Part shown: piece after piece, positions 27,601-36,138 of the stretch
Position numbering within the stretch: the stretch's first letter is position 1
How the letters are laid out: every line of letters begins with the position of its first letter
NCBI RefSeq assembly: GCF_021369635.1
Contig: NZ_JAJNBZ010000007.1
Location: forward strand, 1 to 64,000
DNA from: Paenibacillus profundus
Lineage (GTDB): Bacteria > Bacillota > Bacilli > Paenibacillales > Paenibacillaceae
Direction of reading: 5' to 3'
DNA: 64,000 bases
The notes under the pieces: generated by a model
Databases searched by the model: none
What the model was told of the DNA's origin: nothing
Seen by the model: only the letters and a program-made list of their open reading frames with translations
Position numbers and translations under genes: made by a program

Positions 27601-29155
27601 CGCGTTCAATATTGCCCTTGAGCGTTAAGCCGGCAGCTTTAGAGAGTGAGTAGGTAGGGATATACTCGTCGAGGTCTCCGAGTGTCGCCTTGAGTTCCCC
27701 ATCTACATTGTTGAAAATAATGAGTGCGGCTGCGCCAGCCTTCGCCGCGTTGACCGCTTTGTCTCCGAAAGACAGGCCAACCTCTTCGTCTCCGACAAGA
27801 ATGGTACCGCCGCGCGAAACAAGCACTAGCTTGCCGGCAACGTCTTTGCCCTTATAGTCCTCTGGTTTTCCGTAATTGGCATATACCATCTCGAACGATT
27901 TGCCTTGTTCGGTTATTTCTTTGGCGTGCTCGGCCAAATGTGCATAGACCCGTTGCAACCCAGGAGCATCGAACACAGGGGTAATCGTTGGAGGCGTGGA
28001 CGCGCCGACGGATATCGGAAGATGCGCTCCTCCGGGACTGCCGACGGTGCCGGTCTTCGGACCTGCGTTGCCATTCGCCAAGACGACGGTCACGCCGGAG
28101 GCCACCGCGTTGTTGACCGCGACCGAATCGGCCGTGTACGCATTGTTGAAGTTTCCGCCAAGCGACAGATTGATGACATCCAAATTTTTCCCTACTGCTG
28201 TATCTATCGCTGCCGTAATGTTCTCGGTCGAGCCTTTGCCGTACGGCCCGAGCACGCGGTACACGTACAAGTCCGCGCCGGGAGCAACACCCTTGACCCA
28301 GCCGGTTGGACTGTTCGGGTCATTCGGATTGCCGCGTCCGGCGATCGTTCCGGATACGTGCGTGCCATGCGTAGTGTGGTATTCCGTCCCGTCCTCCAAA
28401 GGCAGCTTCGTCGAATCCGGCAAGGTTTCCATCGGAGTGGGGTCGTTGTCGACGAAATCCCAGCCTTCTATATACGCACCTTTCAAGCTCGGATGATTCA
28501 TATCGATGCCTGTATCCAGCACACCGACTTTAATTCCTCGGCCCGTAACGCCGATATCCCAGAGCTTGTTTGCGCCAATATGCGGCGCGCTGTCATCCAT
28601 AAGCGGTCCGAACGGCAGTTCATCGCTGATTGGAAGCGCCGTGTATTCCAAGTTCGGATAGATGGCTTTGACACCGGGGATTTCTGCCAACCGCTCTACT
28701 TCATTTGCGGGAATGCGCACCGAATATCCATTGAATGCTATCGTGTATTCGTGGTTGAATTCAACGTTCAGGTTTCTAATGGCTTGCATTTTAAAGGCGG
28801 TATGTTCCAAACGGATTTTTTTCTCGTGATTGCCAGAGAACGGCACAATGCTGTTTTTTGCATTTGCCTCATGCAAGGCTACGGGGTCCGTTTCCAATTC
28901 AACGATTACCGTCACGGGTTCATCGCTGTCGGATTGCGCGACAAAAATGTCGGCCTTGGAATGAAGCAAGGAAGGTGTGGAGAGAGAATGGATCGGGAGC
29001 TGTGGCGAAAGCGTGGATTTTACCTTCGGCGTCACTTGCTCCAGAGGAGGAGTCTCCTGTGCGTAGGTCATTGACGGGGCCGGGAACAGCATCCCGGCAA
29101 CCATGGCGATGCTAATGAGTCCGGCTAATTTTTTACGTATCGTGTGGGTTCTCAA
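24608..29155 (-). CDS. Large secreted S8 subtilisin-like peptidase with cohesin-like and SLH domains
   Basis: A 1515-aa cell-surface protease. The order is: signal peptide about 1-32; I9-type propeptide about 80-170; S8 catalytic domain about 200-660 with Asp214 (GVLDTGID), His263 (HGTHVSGT) and Ser582 (GTSMAAPH); a PA insert about 395-525 (KLVLVSRGG); FnIII-like beta domains; a cohesin-like domain about 1010-1140 (FDVKVNFSVPEAVYSASFSLTYD); a low-complexity linker; and SLH motifs about 1330-1515 (DITAHWAKDEIEVIAAHELLRG). TTG 29155 has GGGAGG 8 bases upstream. The SLH part should anchor it to the secondary cell-wall polymer. It is a single gene. Confidence 0.93.
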   Translation of the reverse strand: MRTHTIRKKLAGLISIAMVAGMLFPAPSMTYAQETPPLEQVTPKVKSTLSPQLPIHSLSTPSLLHSKADIFVAQSDSDEPVTVIVELETDPVALHEANAKNSIVPFSGNHEKKIRLEHTAFKMQAIRNLNVEFNHEYTIAFNGYSVRIPANEVERLAEIPGVKAIYPNLEYTALPISDELPFGPLMDDSAPHIGANKLWDIGVTGRGIKVGVLDTGIDMNHPSLKGAYIEGWDFVDNDPTPMETLPDSTKLPLEDGTEYHTTHGTHVSGTIAGRGNPNDPNSPTGWVKGVAPGADLYVYRVLGPYGKGSTENITAAIDTAVGKNLDVINLSLGGNFNNAYTADSVAVNNAVASGVTVVLANGNAGPKTGTVGSPGGAHLPISVGASTPPTITPVFDAPGLQRVYAHLAEHAKEITEQGKSFEMVYANYGKPEDYKGKDVAGKLVLVSRGGTILVGDEEVGLSFGDKAVNAAKAGAAALIIFNNVDGELKATLGDLDEYIPTYSLSKAAGLTLKGNIERGVTTVAFSTIEEQDLLADFSSRGPVYPDYTIKPDISAPGVAIRSSVPAWDGNYKNAYKDSQGTSMAAPHIAGVSALLLEKYHHRIRTNELKSLMMNNAVPMYDRDKAPYLIMEQGAGRVDLNNILSAKSIAMAKATTTATENKQESEYETGSVSFGLVGADNQYSKSIKVKDIANEDQTYSISILWSGTDKGIELSADTDTISVSPNGENTFDVNAMVPADVPDGRYEGFIILTEAQGHVLRLPVSLYVGDKYEIDTITNITPNPKFFSPNGESTRKTTKMTFAVTRSIEDFTISVTDSVYGHYMGDVYVSKNYGNIHDPDIYGIQNWNGTVKKDGQSVTLSDGKYDLVPVIGGNELEKQKSWFIIDRQAPESVMDEDPVRIDEVNPGQGIISGKVTKDLLIDLLPNEPVGNNIFVVAIHQSSGQQKHGTVNNDGTFTISMPLNPGMNNLDIYVYDAALNGVLAPAHHVVFDNKDKVYAGSDKSEVLTGEPFDVKVNFSVPEAVYSASFSLTYDRNLTLSKIEPSVVLATYQQVHHPDVPLIIQQETSDLDNGMKKLDYTVSLTGGAYEGAGDIATFTFSGTQEGTYTFKLGNTKLHNEKNGLIPIGAVLSPTIKIVKPTVPNPKPDTAPSTSSSGSTAFTAAVPAAGSKLKAGTLTETKKGDTVNAVLKIDAAALKAQLQDKDAKQARLDLSDVQMKKFGEVSLTIEKSAAQALLDSGKDLLLTAADFDIAIPNKAITGLIGNNGFELVLSLADHKEKGFSKDQGKTTFTAPKLTIHGPKEMKDTALEITLKLDTAALQDIRKAAAYAQDAQDAWQYEQAGTKAKDEKAVTFKVTQFGTYTIAEHAKSFNDITAHWAKDEIEVIAAHELLRGKDGMDTFKPNDIVTQAEFATLLDRLTDTGKTWEDRIKEPGARDPLTRENMVVMLVQALQADLSKFGASLAFKDEALISKDAKAAVVFAVSKGLIKGTTGNKFEPAGTSTRAQAALVLYRVMNLK

Positions 29156-29998
29156 GCTGTAGCCTCCCTTCGGATATTTAGGCTGTGCTCTATCAACGGT
29201 CTAAAATATGTAAACCCTGCACCCTCCTTTGCAAAATACTAGATTCCATATGTTACCATGGATTCATAGTCATCATTTTAATACACTGTCTGACCTTATC
29301 CATGAGGATTTTGTCCTAATGTTGATGAGTAGATTTATGGTGAAAAGTGATGAATTACATAAAAATTTGTCTAATATTATCGTTAGCCTTGAACTTTTCT
29401 CGTGACTTACGATTTATTGCAATCATCAAATTCTTTTATGAAATTAGATATTGCGCTATAACGAGATTCTGTATAAAACATATAATTTTAACTTGAATCT
29501 TCCGAATCAAGATTGCAGCGCTCATCCGCCAATCTTCTTTTCATGAAGAGATAGTGCAGGCTGGAAAATGTACAGTCAAATGGCTCATTTCAACTGGATA
29601 ATCACATTCCGCTGGAAAACTTCCAATCAAATCTCGCTTTTATCTCACACTCCAGCTGTTTATATGGATTCTGCTGTACCATTTCCAATGAAATGGCCCG
29701 TTTGAGGTCTCTAACCACCCAATCATTGGATGAAATCCAATGGATGACGAGCGGACCCCCTTCAAAATGAATATCCACCCGGAGATGTAATAGGTCGAGA
29801 TCGCGCAACTCCAAAAGGAGACAAGACAAGTCTTGTCACGATGAAATCAATCAAGGCGAATCACTAGGAGGCTTGGCCGACTCCTCCTTTGTCTCACCAC
29901 CTTTTCATTTGATTGACATTGACGCAGCGGAAGACTATATATTTTAATTGATTACATATGTAGTGAAGCAACAACAGACATCGAAGGGGACCGGAAGC
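29156..29998. other. Structured non-coding stretch of 840 bases
   Basis: AT-rich at first (29200-29500) and then repeat-rich. An 18 of 22 direct repeat lies at 29560-29581 and 29611-29632 (GCTGGAAAA...TCAAAT). A perfect hairpin CATTGGAT-GAA-ATCCAATG is at 29724-29742, and an 18-base palindrome is at 29820-29837. A 75-codon frame on the minus strand (29602-29829) overlaps these repeats and starts with TTG inside the palindrome, so it is not called as a gene. Confidence 0.45.
29820..29837. promoter_or_regulatory. Perfect palindrome GACAAGAC-AA-GTCTTGTC
   Basis: Eight-base arms flank AA. It resembles a regulator operator but lies 160 bases before the GNAT gene, with an AGGAG/CTCCT hairpin (29866-29885) between them. 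No regulator is assigned. Confidence 0.45.
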
Positions 29999-30784
29999 AT
30001 GATACGCAAATTAACGCCAGCAGAGATGAAAGCACTATTAAGTTCAATAAATAGGGAACAGCATTTTCTATACTATTCATACCTAACATCCCGCAAGCAG
30101 AATGCGGTGCACTACGGGCAGTTTACAGACCGAGGCGATTTTCTTGGAGCATTGGCTTATTTAAGGGGACTTCCGTTTGATGCCTTTTCCGTATATCCCG
30201 TGCAGGATTCATTTCGCATCCGTCCATTGTTATCGTTCATGAAGCAGGAACTGCAGTTGCCGGACCATACGGTAGGCAACTTTATTATTAATCAGGAGGA
30301 AATGGCGCTCCTCGCTTCACAGCTCGAATTCCTCAAGCCGCCCAAAGAACTGCTTCTAATGAAGCATGTCCATCAGGAGGCGTTGCCGCCAGAGGACGAG
30401 TACGTCGTCCCTTTGGGACCGTCCCATTTTGACCAGATTGAGTCGAAAATGGCCGAACTGCAGACGATGGCCTTTACGAGAGAAGAACTGAGGCATCCGT
30501 TCTATGGCGTGTTGGAACAACGGGATCTGATCGCGGTAGGAGGCTATCATATTTACAATGATGATTATGTAGAGCTAGGGAATATTGGAACGGACGTCTC
30601 ATGGAGAAGGCAAGGCTTCGGCAAAAGGGTATGTGCGGAGCTGACACGCAAGGGGAGAGAGGTTGCACCGCATGTTTATTTGAATGTAATGGAGGATAAT
30701 GAAGGCGCGGTTCGTCTATATGAATCGCTCGGTTACGAACCCGTTTGCAAACAGTACATTGCTGAATTCACTGTTGGCAGCTGA
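29999..30784 (+). CDS. GNAT-family N-acetyltransferase
   Basis: A 261-aa protein with a C-terminal GNAT domain (about 140-255). The acetyl-CoA loop is VSWRRQGFGKRVCAELTRKG, and the closing motif VYLNVMEDNEGAVRLYESLGY is typical. The N-terminal 130 residues form a separate, less conserved domain. ATG 29999 has AAGGGG (29983-29988) upstream; an earlier TTG at 29948 lacks a ribosome site. The substrate is unknown. Confidence 0.85.
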   Translation: MIRKLTPAEMKALLSSINREQHFLYYSYLTSRKQNAVHYGQFTDRGDFLGALAYLRGLPFDAFSVYPVQDSFRIRPLLSFMKQELQLPDHTVGNFIINQEEMALLASQLEFLKPPKELLLMKHVHQEALPPEDEYVVPLGPSHFDQIESKMAELQTMAFTREELRHPFYGVLEQRDLIAVGGYHIYNDDYVELGNIGTDVSWRRQGFGKRVCAELTRKGREVAPHVYLNVMEDNEGAVRLYESLGYEPVCKQYIAEFTVGS

Positions 30785-30922
30785 GCTCTTTCTCGGGCCA
30801 CTACGCGTAATAACCATTTCAGTTACCGGGCGTCATACGAGATGCATAATAACAATCCTTGTTATACATACTATAACTTGACACTCAATTAGACATCTTT
30901 ACATGAATGGAGCGATCTGAAA

Positions 30923-31081
30923 ATGGACAATTCTCACGATAAAGCTACAAAAGCGGAAGTGCAGTCGACCAAGCTCAATAAAATGCCGGTTGTTAACAAT
31001 GAAGACACCGAATTTGCCTCTGACATGGCAGATACTCAACGTCAGGAAGCCAATCGCTCAACAGAGGCTGAAGAAAAATAG
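30923..31081 (+). CDS. YfhD-family small acidic protein
   Basis: A 52-aa hydrophilic protein whose second half, EDTEFASDMADTQRQEANR, fits the YfhD pattern (DVEF..ELADxxDxEAxxRAxAA) of small Bacillales proteins of unknown function. GGAG at 30909-30912 precedes ATG 30923 by about 10 bases, and a terminator follows at 31102. The match is by motif only. Confidence 0.65.
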   Translation: MDNSHDKATKAEVQSTKLNKMPVVNNEDTEFASDMADTQRQEANRSTEAEEK

Positions 31082-31101
31082 TATATCTTATGGAAGATAA
31101 G

Positions 31102-31128
31102 AAAGCTTGGCTAATGCCAGGCTTTTTC
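31102..31128 (+). terminator. Terminator after the yfhD-like gene
   Basis: AAGCTTGGC pairs with GCCAGGCTT with one G-U pair, then five T. Confidence 0.8.
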
Positions 31129-31224
31129 TAATTCCATTGGGTGGATAGGCACTCATAGATCCATTCCTTTTAGATGAAATTATAGTTGAAGCAATAATGT
31201 AACAAAGCCTTCATTCTATACAAT

Positions 31225-32034
31225 TCAGCTTCCCACTCGGGGTGTTGTCGGATCACATAGCGGGTCCGGAACGGCCCCGGACTGGGCTAGTTTAATTAAG
31301 TAATAGCACTCTTCTCGTGCCATATGATCAGGGATGAGTGGACTGATGATATCAAGTGTTTCCGAGTTCAATCCCATCTCCTCCAGCTCCAACAGAAATT
31401 TCGTGAACAATTTGATTTCCAGGTTCACATCCGAATGGAACCGCCGCAGCGCCGGAAATAATTTCAACTGCGTGCGCATGTATCCGACCATTTCCACCGC
31501 CTTCAAATAAAAGTCATTAAAGTGCCTTTCGAACTCTGTGCTCTTCTCGATCAGCCGTTTCTCGACGGCATCCAAATCCGACGCAAGGGCAGCTGCATGC
31601 CCCGCTGCATCTGAGAGCCATACCAAATCGTAATGAAGCGAATCGAATTGGGGAACAGCATGGCCGGACAGGAGAGCGTTTAAAATAAGCACATATTCAT
31701 CGAGCTCATTCACCATGTGATTGAAAAAAGTCGGTGGCAGATGAACCGCGACTTGACTCAGCAGCAGCTTTCGCTGCAAGTCCAGCTTGAAGGAACGCAG
31801 TTGCAAAGTAAGGGGATAAGCTTGCTTCGCAATATTGTCGAGACTTGCTTCTGCGGCCTGTTTTTTTGACTGTTCCAGCAGTGTATCGAAGCTTCGAATG
31901 AAATATTGGGCCGTCTGGATATCCTTCGTTTCTCGGGGTGATAGCGCATTGAAGATGAACCGCGCATGGTCACCCAAGATTTGAAGCCAGAACCGATGCT
32001 CGAACAAGGCAGATGAAATGCGATTGTCACTCAT
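31225..32034 (-). CDS. DUF2935-family helical protein
   Basis: A 269-aa all-helical protein made of two similar four-helix-bundle-like halves. The first has ALFEHRFWLQILGDHARFI and the second has FNDFYLKAVEMVGYM with LIPDHMAREECYYL near the end. The spaced His and Glu residues (EHRFWLxxxxDHARF, DHxxREExY) are typical of the family and suggest metal binding. Function is not established. AGAGGGGAA precedes ATG 32034 on the minus strand. No co-transcribed partner. Confidence 0.88.
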   Translation of the reverse strand: MSDNRISSALFEHRFWLQILGDHARFIFNALSPRETKDIQTAQYFIRSFDTLLEQSKKQAAEASLDNIAKQAYPLTLQLRSFKLDLQRKLLLSQVAVHLPPTFFNHMVNELDEYVLILNALLSGHAVPQFDSLHYDLVWLSDAAGHAAALASDLDAVEKRLIEKSTEFERHFNDFYLKAVEMVGYMRTQLKLFPALRRFHSDVNLEIKLFTKFLLELEEMGLNSETLDIISPLIPDHMAREECYYLIKLAQSGAVPDPLCDPTTPRVGS

Positions 32035-32264
32035 GATTAGCTTCCCCTCTCGTCATATCCATGGTCTTGAAAAAACATGAAATAATAACGTTGCATAACA
32101 CAACGTATTCGGTAATATAAGAATATATGCGGGGGACAACTGTCCTTGCTGGATTGAATTTGCGACGTAAGACCACTTGAAAACTGTTTACAAGACTGAT
32201 AGTGTGATAAATTAGAGTGTGTAGTGATTTAGCGTATGTGCATGTTGGAATGGAGGAACGGATA

Positions 32265-32675
32265 ATGGAAGAGAATATAGAACGCCAATTTGAGGAACAG
32301 AAGAAGTTGTTTAAACAGCTGGACGTTGAGTTGGATGCGTTGACGATTCATCAGAAGGATTTTGCAACTAAATTCCGTGGATATGATCCTGATGAAGTGG
32401 ATACGTTTTTGGACACAGTAATTAAGGATTACGGGCAATTTTTTGTCATTATAAATGATTTATTGAACCAATATGAAAAAGTGCAGCATCAAGCACGTGC
32501 CAATTATGAAGCGCTCCAGCATAAAAAGGTGGAGGAGGTTGAATTCAACCCTCCCGCAGAGAAGCGGCCGGAAATTGACAAGAAATTTATCGAAGACGTT
32601 GTGAAACAGCTAGAGCATAACATAGATGAGCTGAAATATCGGATTCAGGTCGGATTCGATAGCGAGCGAGATTAA
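32265..32675 (+). CDS. DivIVA-family protein
   Basis: A 136-aa coiled-coil protein with a DivIVA N-terminal domain. LTIHQKDFATKFRGYDPDEV lies near residue 27, followed by DTFLDTVIKDYGQF, closely following the GpsB/DivIVA plan that places cell-division and wall enzymes at curved membranes. It has an extra acidic and charged N-terminal extension of about 25 residues, and the C-terminus (IDKKFIEDVVKQLEHNIDELK) differs from the usual GpsB tail, so it may be a divergent paralogue. GGAGGA (32252-32257) selects ATG 32265 over two upstream starts. Confidence 0.85.
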   Translation: MEENIERQFEEQKKLFKQLDVELDALTIHQKDFATKFRGYDPDEVDTFLDTVIKDYGQFFVIINDLLNQYEKVQHQARANYEALQHKKVEEVEFNPPAEKRPEIDKKFIEDVVKQLEHNIDELKYRIQVGFDSERD

Positions 32676-32807
32676 CCTAACCGCATATATTATACGGTCC
32701 AATTGGATGGGCAGGCTAAGAGGAAAATGGCAGGTCACGGATTCAGTACATTCCGTTATACTTAAAACAATGATTTGCTCATCATAATGAAATGTTAGGT
32801 GAATCGT

Positions 32808-33017
32808 ATGAATGCATCCGTATTGATCCTCGTTGCTTGCGCGGTCATTCTCGTTGCTGTCATCGCCACAATCGTTGTCGGCAATTCGAAAGAGAACCGG
32901 GAAGGCAACCCTACGTACGACCAGAAGACGAAAAATATATTCGTCCGGCTGTCCGTCTACTACACAATAGCCGGCCTCATATGTCTAGCGCTGTTCTTGG
33001 CGCTCGTCTTCAATTAA
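32808..33017 (+). CDS. Small membrane protein with two transmembrane helices
   Basis: A 69-aa protein with an N-terminal helix (SVLILVACAVILVAVIATIVV), a charged loop (SKENREGNPTYDQKTK), and a second helix (YYTIAGLICLALFLALVF). AGGTGA lies about 6 bases before ATG 32808; a GTG three codons earlier overlaps that site. It is followed by a strong terminator, which supports its reality. Family not recognised. Confidence 0.7.
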   Translation: MNASVLILVACAVILVAVIATIVVGNSKENREGNPTYDQKTKNIFVRLSVYYTIAGLICLALFLALVFN

Positions 33018-33027
33018 TATCGCAATG

Positions 33028-33064
33028 AGAACCGCCGTTACGAAATAGTAACGGCGGTTCTTTG
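33028..33064. terminator. Strong bidirectional hairpin
   Basis: AGAACCGCCGTTAC (33028-33041) pairs perfectly with GTAACGGCGGTTCT (33048-33061). It separates two convergent genes. Confidence 0.88.
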
Positions 33065-33076
33065 TCGTAATATTAT

Positions 33077-34522
33077 TTATGGATGCTCTGTCAAAGATCG
33101 GAGGGCCGAAGCAAATCTAGCAATGCCACGTTCGATATCCTCGGCATACGGCCTAGCAAAATTCATGCGGGCATAGCCTGTCGCGGAACCAAATACACAG
33201 CCGGGAACGAAGGCAACTCCTCGCTTCATTGCTTCATCTCGCAGTTTGGCCTCGCTGACAGGGCTGTTCAGCTTCATCCAGAGATGAAATCCGCCCTGTG
33301 GAAGATGAAAGTCAACTGCTCCGGGCAGTTCCCGATGAAGCGCACGCACCATTAAATCCCGCTTCAGCTGCAGCACGTCCCGAACTTTGTCTACATGCTT
33401 CCAGAAATAGTCCGAATCGATGAAGTGGGCTGCGATCTTCTGCGGTACAATGCTATGTCCATAATCCATCTGCTGTCTCGCATCAGATAGCCGATCTACG
33501 ATGGACTGCGGTGCAACCAGCCAGCCGATGCGCAGTCCGGAAGCGGCCACCTTGGACATCGTGCCGATATAGATGACAATTCCGCTCCCATCCATTGATT
33601 TCAACGATGCCGGAGGAAGGGTTCCGAAGCTGTTCAGTCCAAAAGCATCGTCCTCCACAATTGGAATGCCGAACCGCTCCGCGAGTGATAGCAAAGTGAC
33701 GCGTCTTGAATGTTCGAGCACCGTTCCGGTCGGATTGTGATGATTCGGATTTACAAAAATCATCTTCAATCGGTGCTTGCGGTCCAAATCTGCAATCGCC
33801 TCAGGAATGACACCGTGATCATCTACGGGTAGACCGAACACCTTCAGACCGGCGGAACGGAATATAGGCAGCGAATAGCAATAAGAAGGATCTTCAATGG
33901 CAATTGAGTCACCGGGACTTAAGAGACATTGCGTGATTAAGTATAACGATTGTTGGGAACCGGAAGTGATAAGAACGGAAGACGGGGTTGCCTGAATGCC
34001 CCGAGACCGACTCAAGTGTGAGGCGACAATCTCACGCAGCGGTCCGTAGCCGTATGGATCGCAGTAACCCAAATAATCATCGAACGAATGGTCGCGCAGG
34101 ATCGCCCGAATCTCTTCCTGCGGCAGCATATCTGCACCCATTTCTCCACTGGCAACGTCGATAATCGCGTCAGAGCGCCGCAGTTCATCACGTATTCGAC
34201 GAATGAACGGCGGACTCGGCGGCAGCATTCCTCCATCAATATACTCCCTCCAGTTCGGTGTGCGCTTGGCATCGATGTTCCACGAGTTCGAGCGGACACG
34301 CGTTCCGCTGCCTCGGACTCGCTCGATGAGACCGGCTGCCCGCAACTCATCGTATGCTTGCACAACTGTACTGCGGTTCACATCCAATTGCTCGGCCAGC
34401 TTCCTTTCCGAAGGCAACATGCTGTCTGGAGGCAGCTCGCCGTATGTGATTCGTTGTTCAATCCACTCCACGATTTGGCGATAGAGCGGTACATCACTAT
34501 GACGGTTCAAATTCCACATCAT
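33077..34522 (-). CDS. MocR/GabR-type regulator
   Basis: A 481-aa GntR winged helix (about 8-75: PLYRQIVEWIEQRITYGEL, LPSERKLAEQLDVNRSTVVQAY) fused to an aminotransferase-like domain with NPNHHNPTG and the PLP lysine in YIGTMSKVAASGLRIGW. It probably senses PLP and an amino compound, but no target gene adjoins it: the upstream neighbour is a divergent TetR gene 247 bases away. It is a different subgroup from the ddl-linked MocR at 22181. Confidence 0.88.
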   Translation of the reverse strand: MMWNLNRHSDVPLYRQIVEWIEQRITYGELPPDSMLPSERKLAEQLDVNRSTVVQAYDELRAAGLIERVRGSGTRVRSNSWNIDAKRTPNWREYIDGGMLPPSPPFIRRIRDELRRSDAIIDVASGEMGADMLPQEEIRAILRDHSFDDYLGYCDPYGYGPLREIVASHLSRSRGIQATPSSVLITSGSQQSLYLITQCLLSPGDSIAIEDPSYCYSLPIFRSAGLKVFGLPVDDHGVIPEAIADLDRKHRLKMIFVNPNHHNPTGTVLEHSRRVTLLSLAERFGIPIVEDDAFGLNSFGTLPPASLKSMDGSGIVIYIGTMSKVAASGLRIGWLVAPQSIVDRLSDARQQMDYGHSIVPQKIAAHFIDSDYFWKHVDKVRDVLQLKRDLMVRALHRELPGAVDFHLPQGGFHLWMKLNSPVSEAKLRDEAMKRGVAFVPGCVFGSATGYARMNFARPYAEDIERGIARFASALRSLTEHP

Positions 34523-34769
34523 AACACGCCCCGCTTCAGGTTAGATTTGACAGTTGCTATGTACGCATCACATTATAGCAAGCAGACTTGGCAGATTATT
34601 GCTGCAAATCCGTCATTTCTGTGACAACGATCACACTGAAAACAACCAAAATCAACTGCATTTTGGCTTTTCGAACGAAGAAGCTTGCAAATTCATGAGA
34701 GATCGATTATGGTAATGACAGTATTTAGTACTTATTAGTCAATGAAAGAACTCCACAGTTCTAAGGGCG

Positions 34770-35717
34770 GTGTATGACAACGTGGAAGAAATATTATCCG
34801 AGAAGAAGAAACATATATTATTGTCGGCCATGAAGCTGTTTGCAACGAAAGGGTACGTCCAGACTACGATGCAGGAGGTAGCCCAATTTTGCAAAATGTC
34901 AAAAGGGAGCGTATATCAGCATTACACTTCAAAGGAAGAATTGCTGTTCAGCATTTTCAAATATTACTTTAAGCTAATCAATGACCAATTACAACTTGTT
35001 ATGCGTGAGCAGAGCCTGTCTCCGCGCGAACGATTGGTGAAACAGATCGAAGTGATTTTCACCTTGTCGCAACAATATCCGGAGTTCCTAACGATGCAGA
35101 TGAGGGAGAACGCCAGCTTTTCCAATAAAGACATTGAGCAGTTCATCGAAAAGGCAAACGCGGCACATCTTCAGATGTTCACGGATAATATCAATAGTAT
35201 TTATGGCGAATCATTTGCTCCTTACTCGCTCGAAATGGCACTGCTTCTGAGCAGTATGATTTCGACATACAACAGCATCATGCTATTGGAGAAAGTATCG
35301 TTATCGATCGAAATGCTGAGTGACTACATTGTACGGATGGTGGACTACGCCGCTGAAGGATTAATTCAGGAACGGCCTGAGCCGCTGCTCAGTCAGGAGG
35401 TGTGGCCGCGCATGGAGCTTATAGCTTCCAGCGAGCACAGCAAATCGATTCATCCACTCGTCCTCGTCAAGCAAGTACGGGAGCAACTTACACGCTTGAC
35501 ACTCCCTGCCAAGTCGATGCAGGATGCATTGGACTCCGTCGCTATCTTAGAAAAAGAACTGATGGAAGTGCAGCCGCGCAGAGTCATCCTGCTCGGCATG
35601 ATTGCCAACTTACGGGGAATCGAAGAGATCGGAGAGGAGCTGAACGGCATGGCGAAGGCGTTGGCGCAATCTCTGGAGCATATGAGCATCACTCCGATTT
35701 CAGGAGGAGAAGCATAA
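34770..35717 (+). CDS. TetR/AcrR-family regulator with long C-terminal extension
   Basis: A 315-aa regulator, about 110 residues longer than the usual TetR. The helix-turn-helix is at about 15-60 (ILLSAMKLFATKGYVQTTMQEVAQFCKMSKGSVYQHY). The ligand domain runs to about residue 200. A charged helical extension (KQVREQLTRLTL, AILEKELMEVQPRRVI) follows and may form a coiled coil. GTG 34770 or GTG 34782 could start translation; AAGGGCGG (34763-34770) fits the second better. Its stop overlaps the ATG of a broken beta-lactamase-family gene, so the two were once coupled. Confidence 0.85.
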   Translation: MYDNVEEILSEKKKHILLSAMKLFATKGYVQTTMQEVAQFCKMSKGSVYQHYTSKEELLFSIFKYYFKLINDQLQLVMREQSLSPRERLVKQIEVIFTLSQQYPEFLTMQMRENASFSNKDIEQFIEKANAAHLQMFTDNINSIYGESFAPYSLEMALLLSSMISTYNSIMLLEKVSLSIEMLSDYIVRMVDYAAEGLIQERPEPLLSQEVWPRMELIASSEHSKSIHPLVLVKQVREQLTRLTLPAKSMQDALDSVAILEKELMEVQPRRVILLGMIANLRGIEEIGEELNGMAKALAQSLEHMSITPISGGEA

Positions 35718-36090
35718 TGAGACAAGCACTGGATTCTCACATACAACAGGCGGTTGCACAAAAGCAATTTGGCGGTTCCGTCCTCGTGGCGAAGGAGGGG
35801 GAGATCATGCTTCGGTGCGGCTATGGGATGGCAAATATAGAGCTAGAGGTGCCCAATACGCCGGAGATGAAGTTCCGCATCGGTTCCATTACGAAGCCAT
35901 TTACCGCAACAGCGATTATGCAATACGCAGCGGGCACAAGATGATCTTCCATCATGGAGGAATCAATGGATTTACTTCATCTCTAATAAGAATCCCGGAT
36001 GTCAAGGTTACTGTTATCGTACTGGGCAACATCATCTCGATGGCAACCTCCAAGCTTGCCAATGAATGTGCAGCTATGGTGACGAGTTGA
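35717..36090 (+). pseudogene. Beta-lactamase-family serine hydrolase reduced to its two ends
   Basis: The N-terminal 75 codons (35717-35944) read GSVLVAKEGEIMLRCGYGMA, then FRIGSITKPFTATAIMQ with the catalytic SxxK. The frame then stops. In another frame the very end of the same family resumes at about 35930: GHKMIFHHGGINGFTSSL and VTVIVLGNI, ending at 36090. The middle of the protein, about 200 residues with the Tyr motif, is missing, and the junction is out of frame. GGAGGAG (35703-35709) and the TAATG overlap show that the original gene was translationally coupled to the TetR gene. It cannot make an active enzyme. Confidence 0.85.
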
Positions 36091-36105
36091 CCGGAAAAGA
36101 AAAAA

Positions 36106-36136
36106 ATCAGACGCTATGTCTGATCAGCCTGTTGAG
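36106..36136. repeat. IS1182-type end hairpin, solitary copy
   Basis: ATCAGACGCTATGTCTGAT (36106-36124) is identical to 40766-40784. Read on the minus strand, the flank CTCAACAGGCTGATCAGAC also matches CTCAACAAGCTGATCAGAC at the IS1182 remnant, in both cases leading into a T run. It lies at the 3' edge of the beta-lactamase remnant and may be a scar of an excised or deleted element. Confidence 0.6.
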
Positions 36137-36138
36137 TT

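Noticed and set aside
27905..29074. A 389-codon frame on the plus strand
   Set aside because: It lies entirely opposite the S8 peptidase, lacks a ribosome site, and its composition is that of a reverse-strand shadow.
29602..29829. A 75-codon minus-strand frame
   Set aside because: It starts with TTG inside a palindrome, covers direct repeats and a hairpin, and shows no recognisable family or ribosome site.
34716..34741. Possible TGAC/GTCA operator before the TetR gene at 34770
   Set aside because: The arms are only four to five bases with mismatches, so it is not distinguishable from chance.
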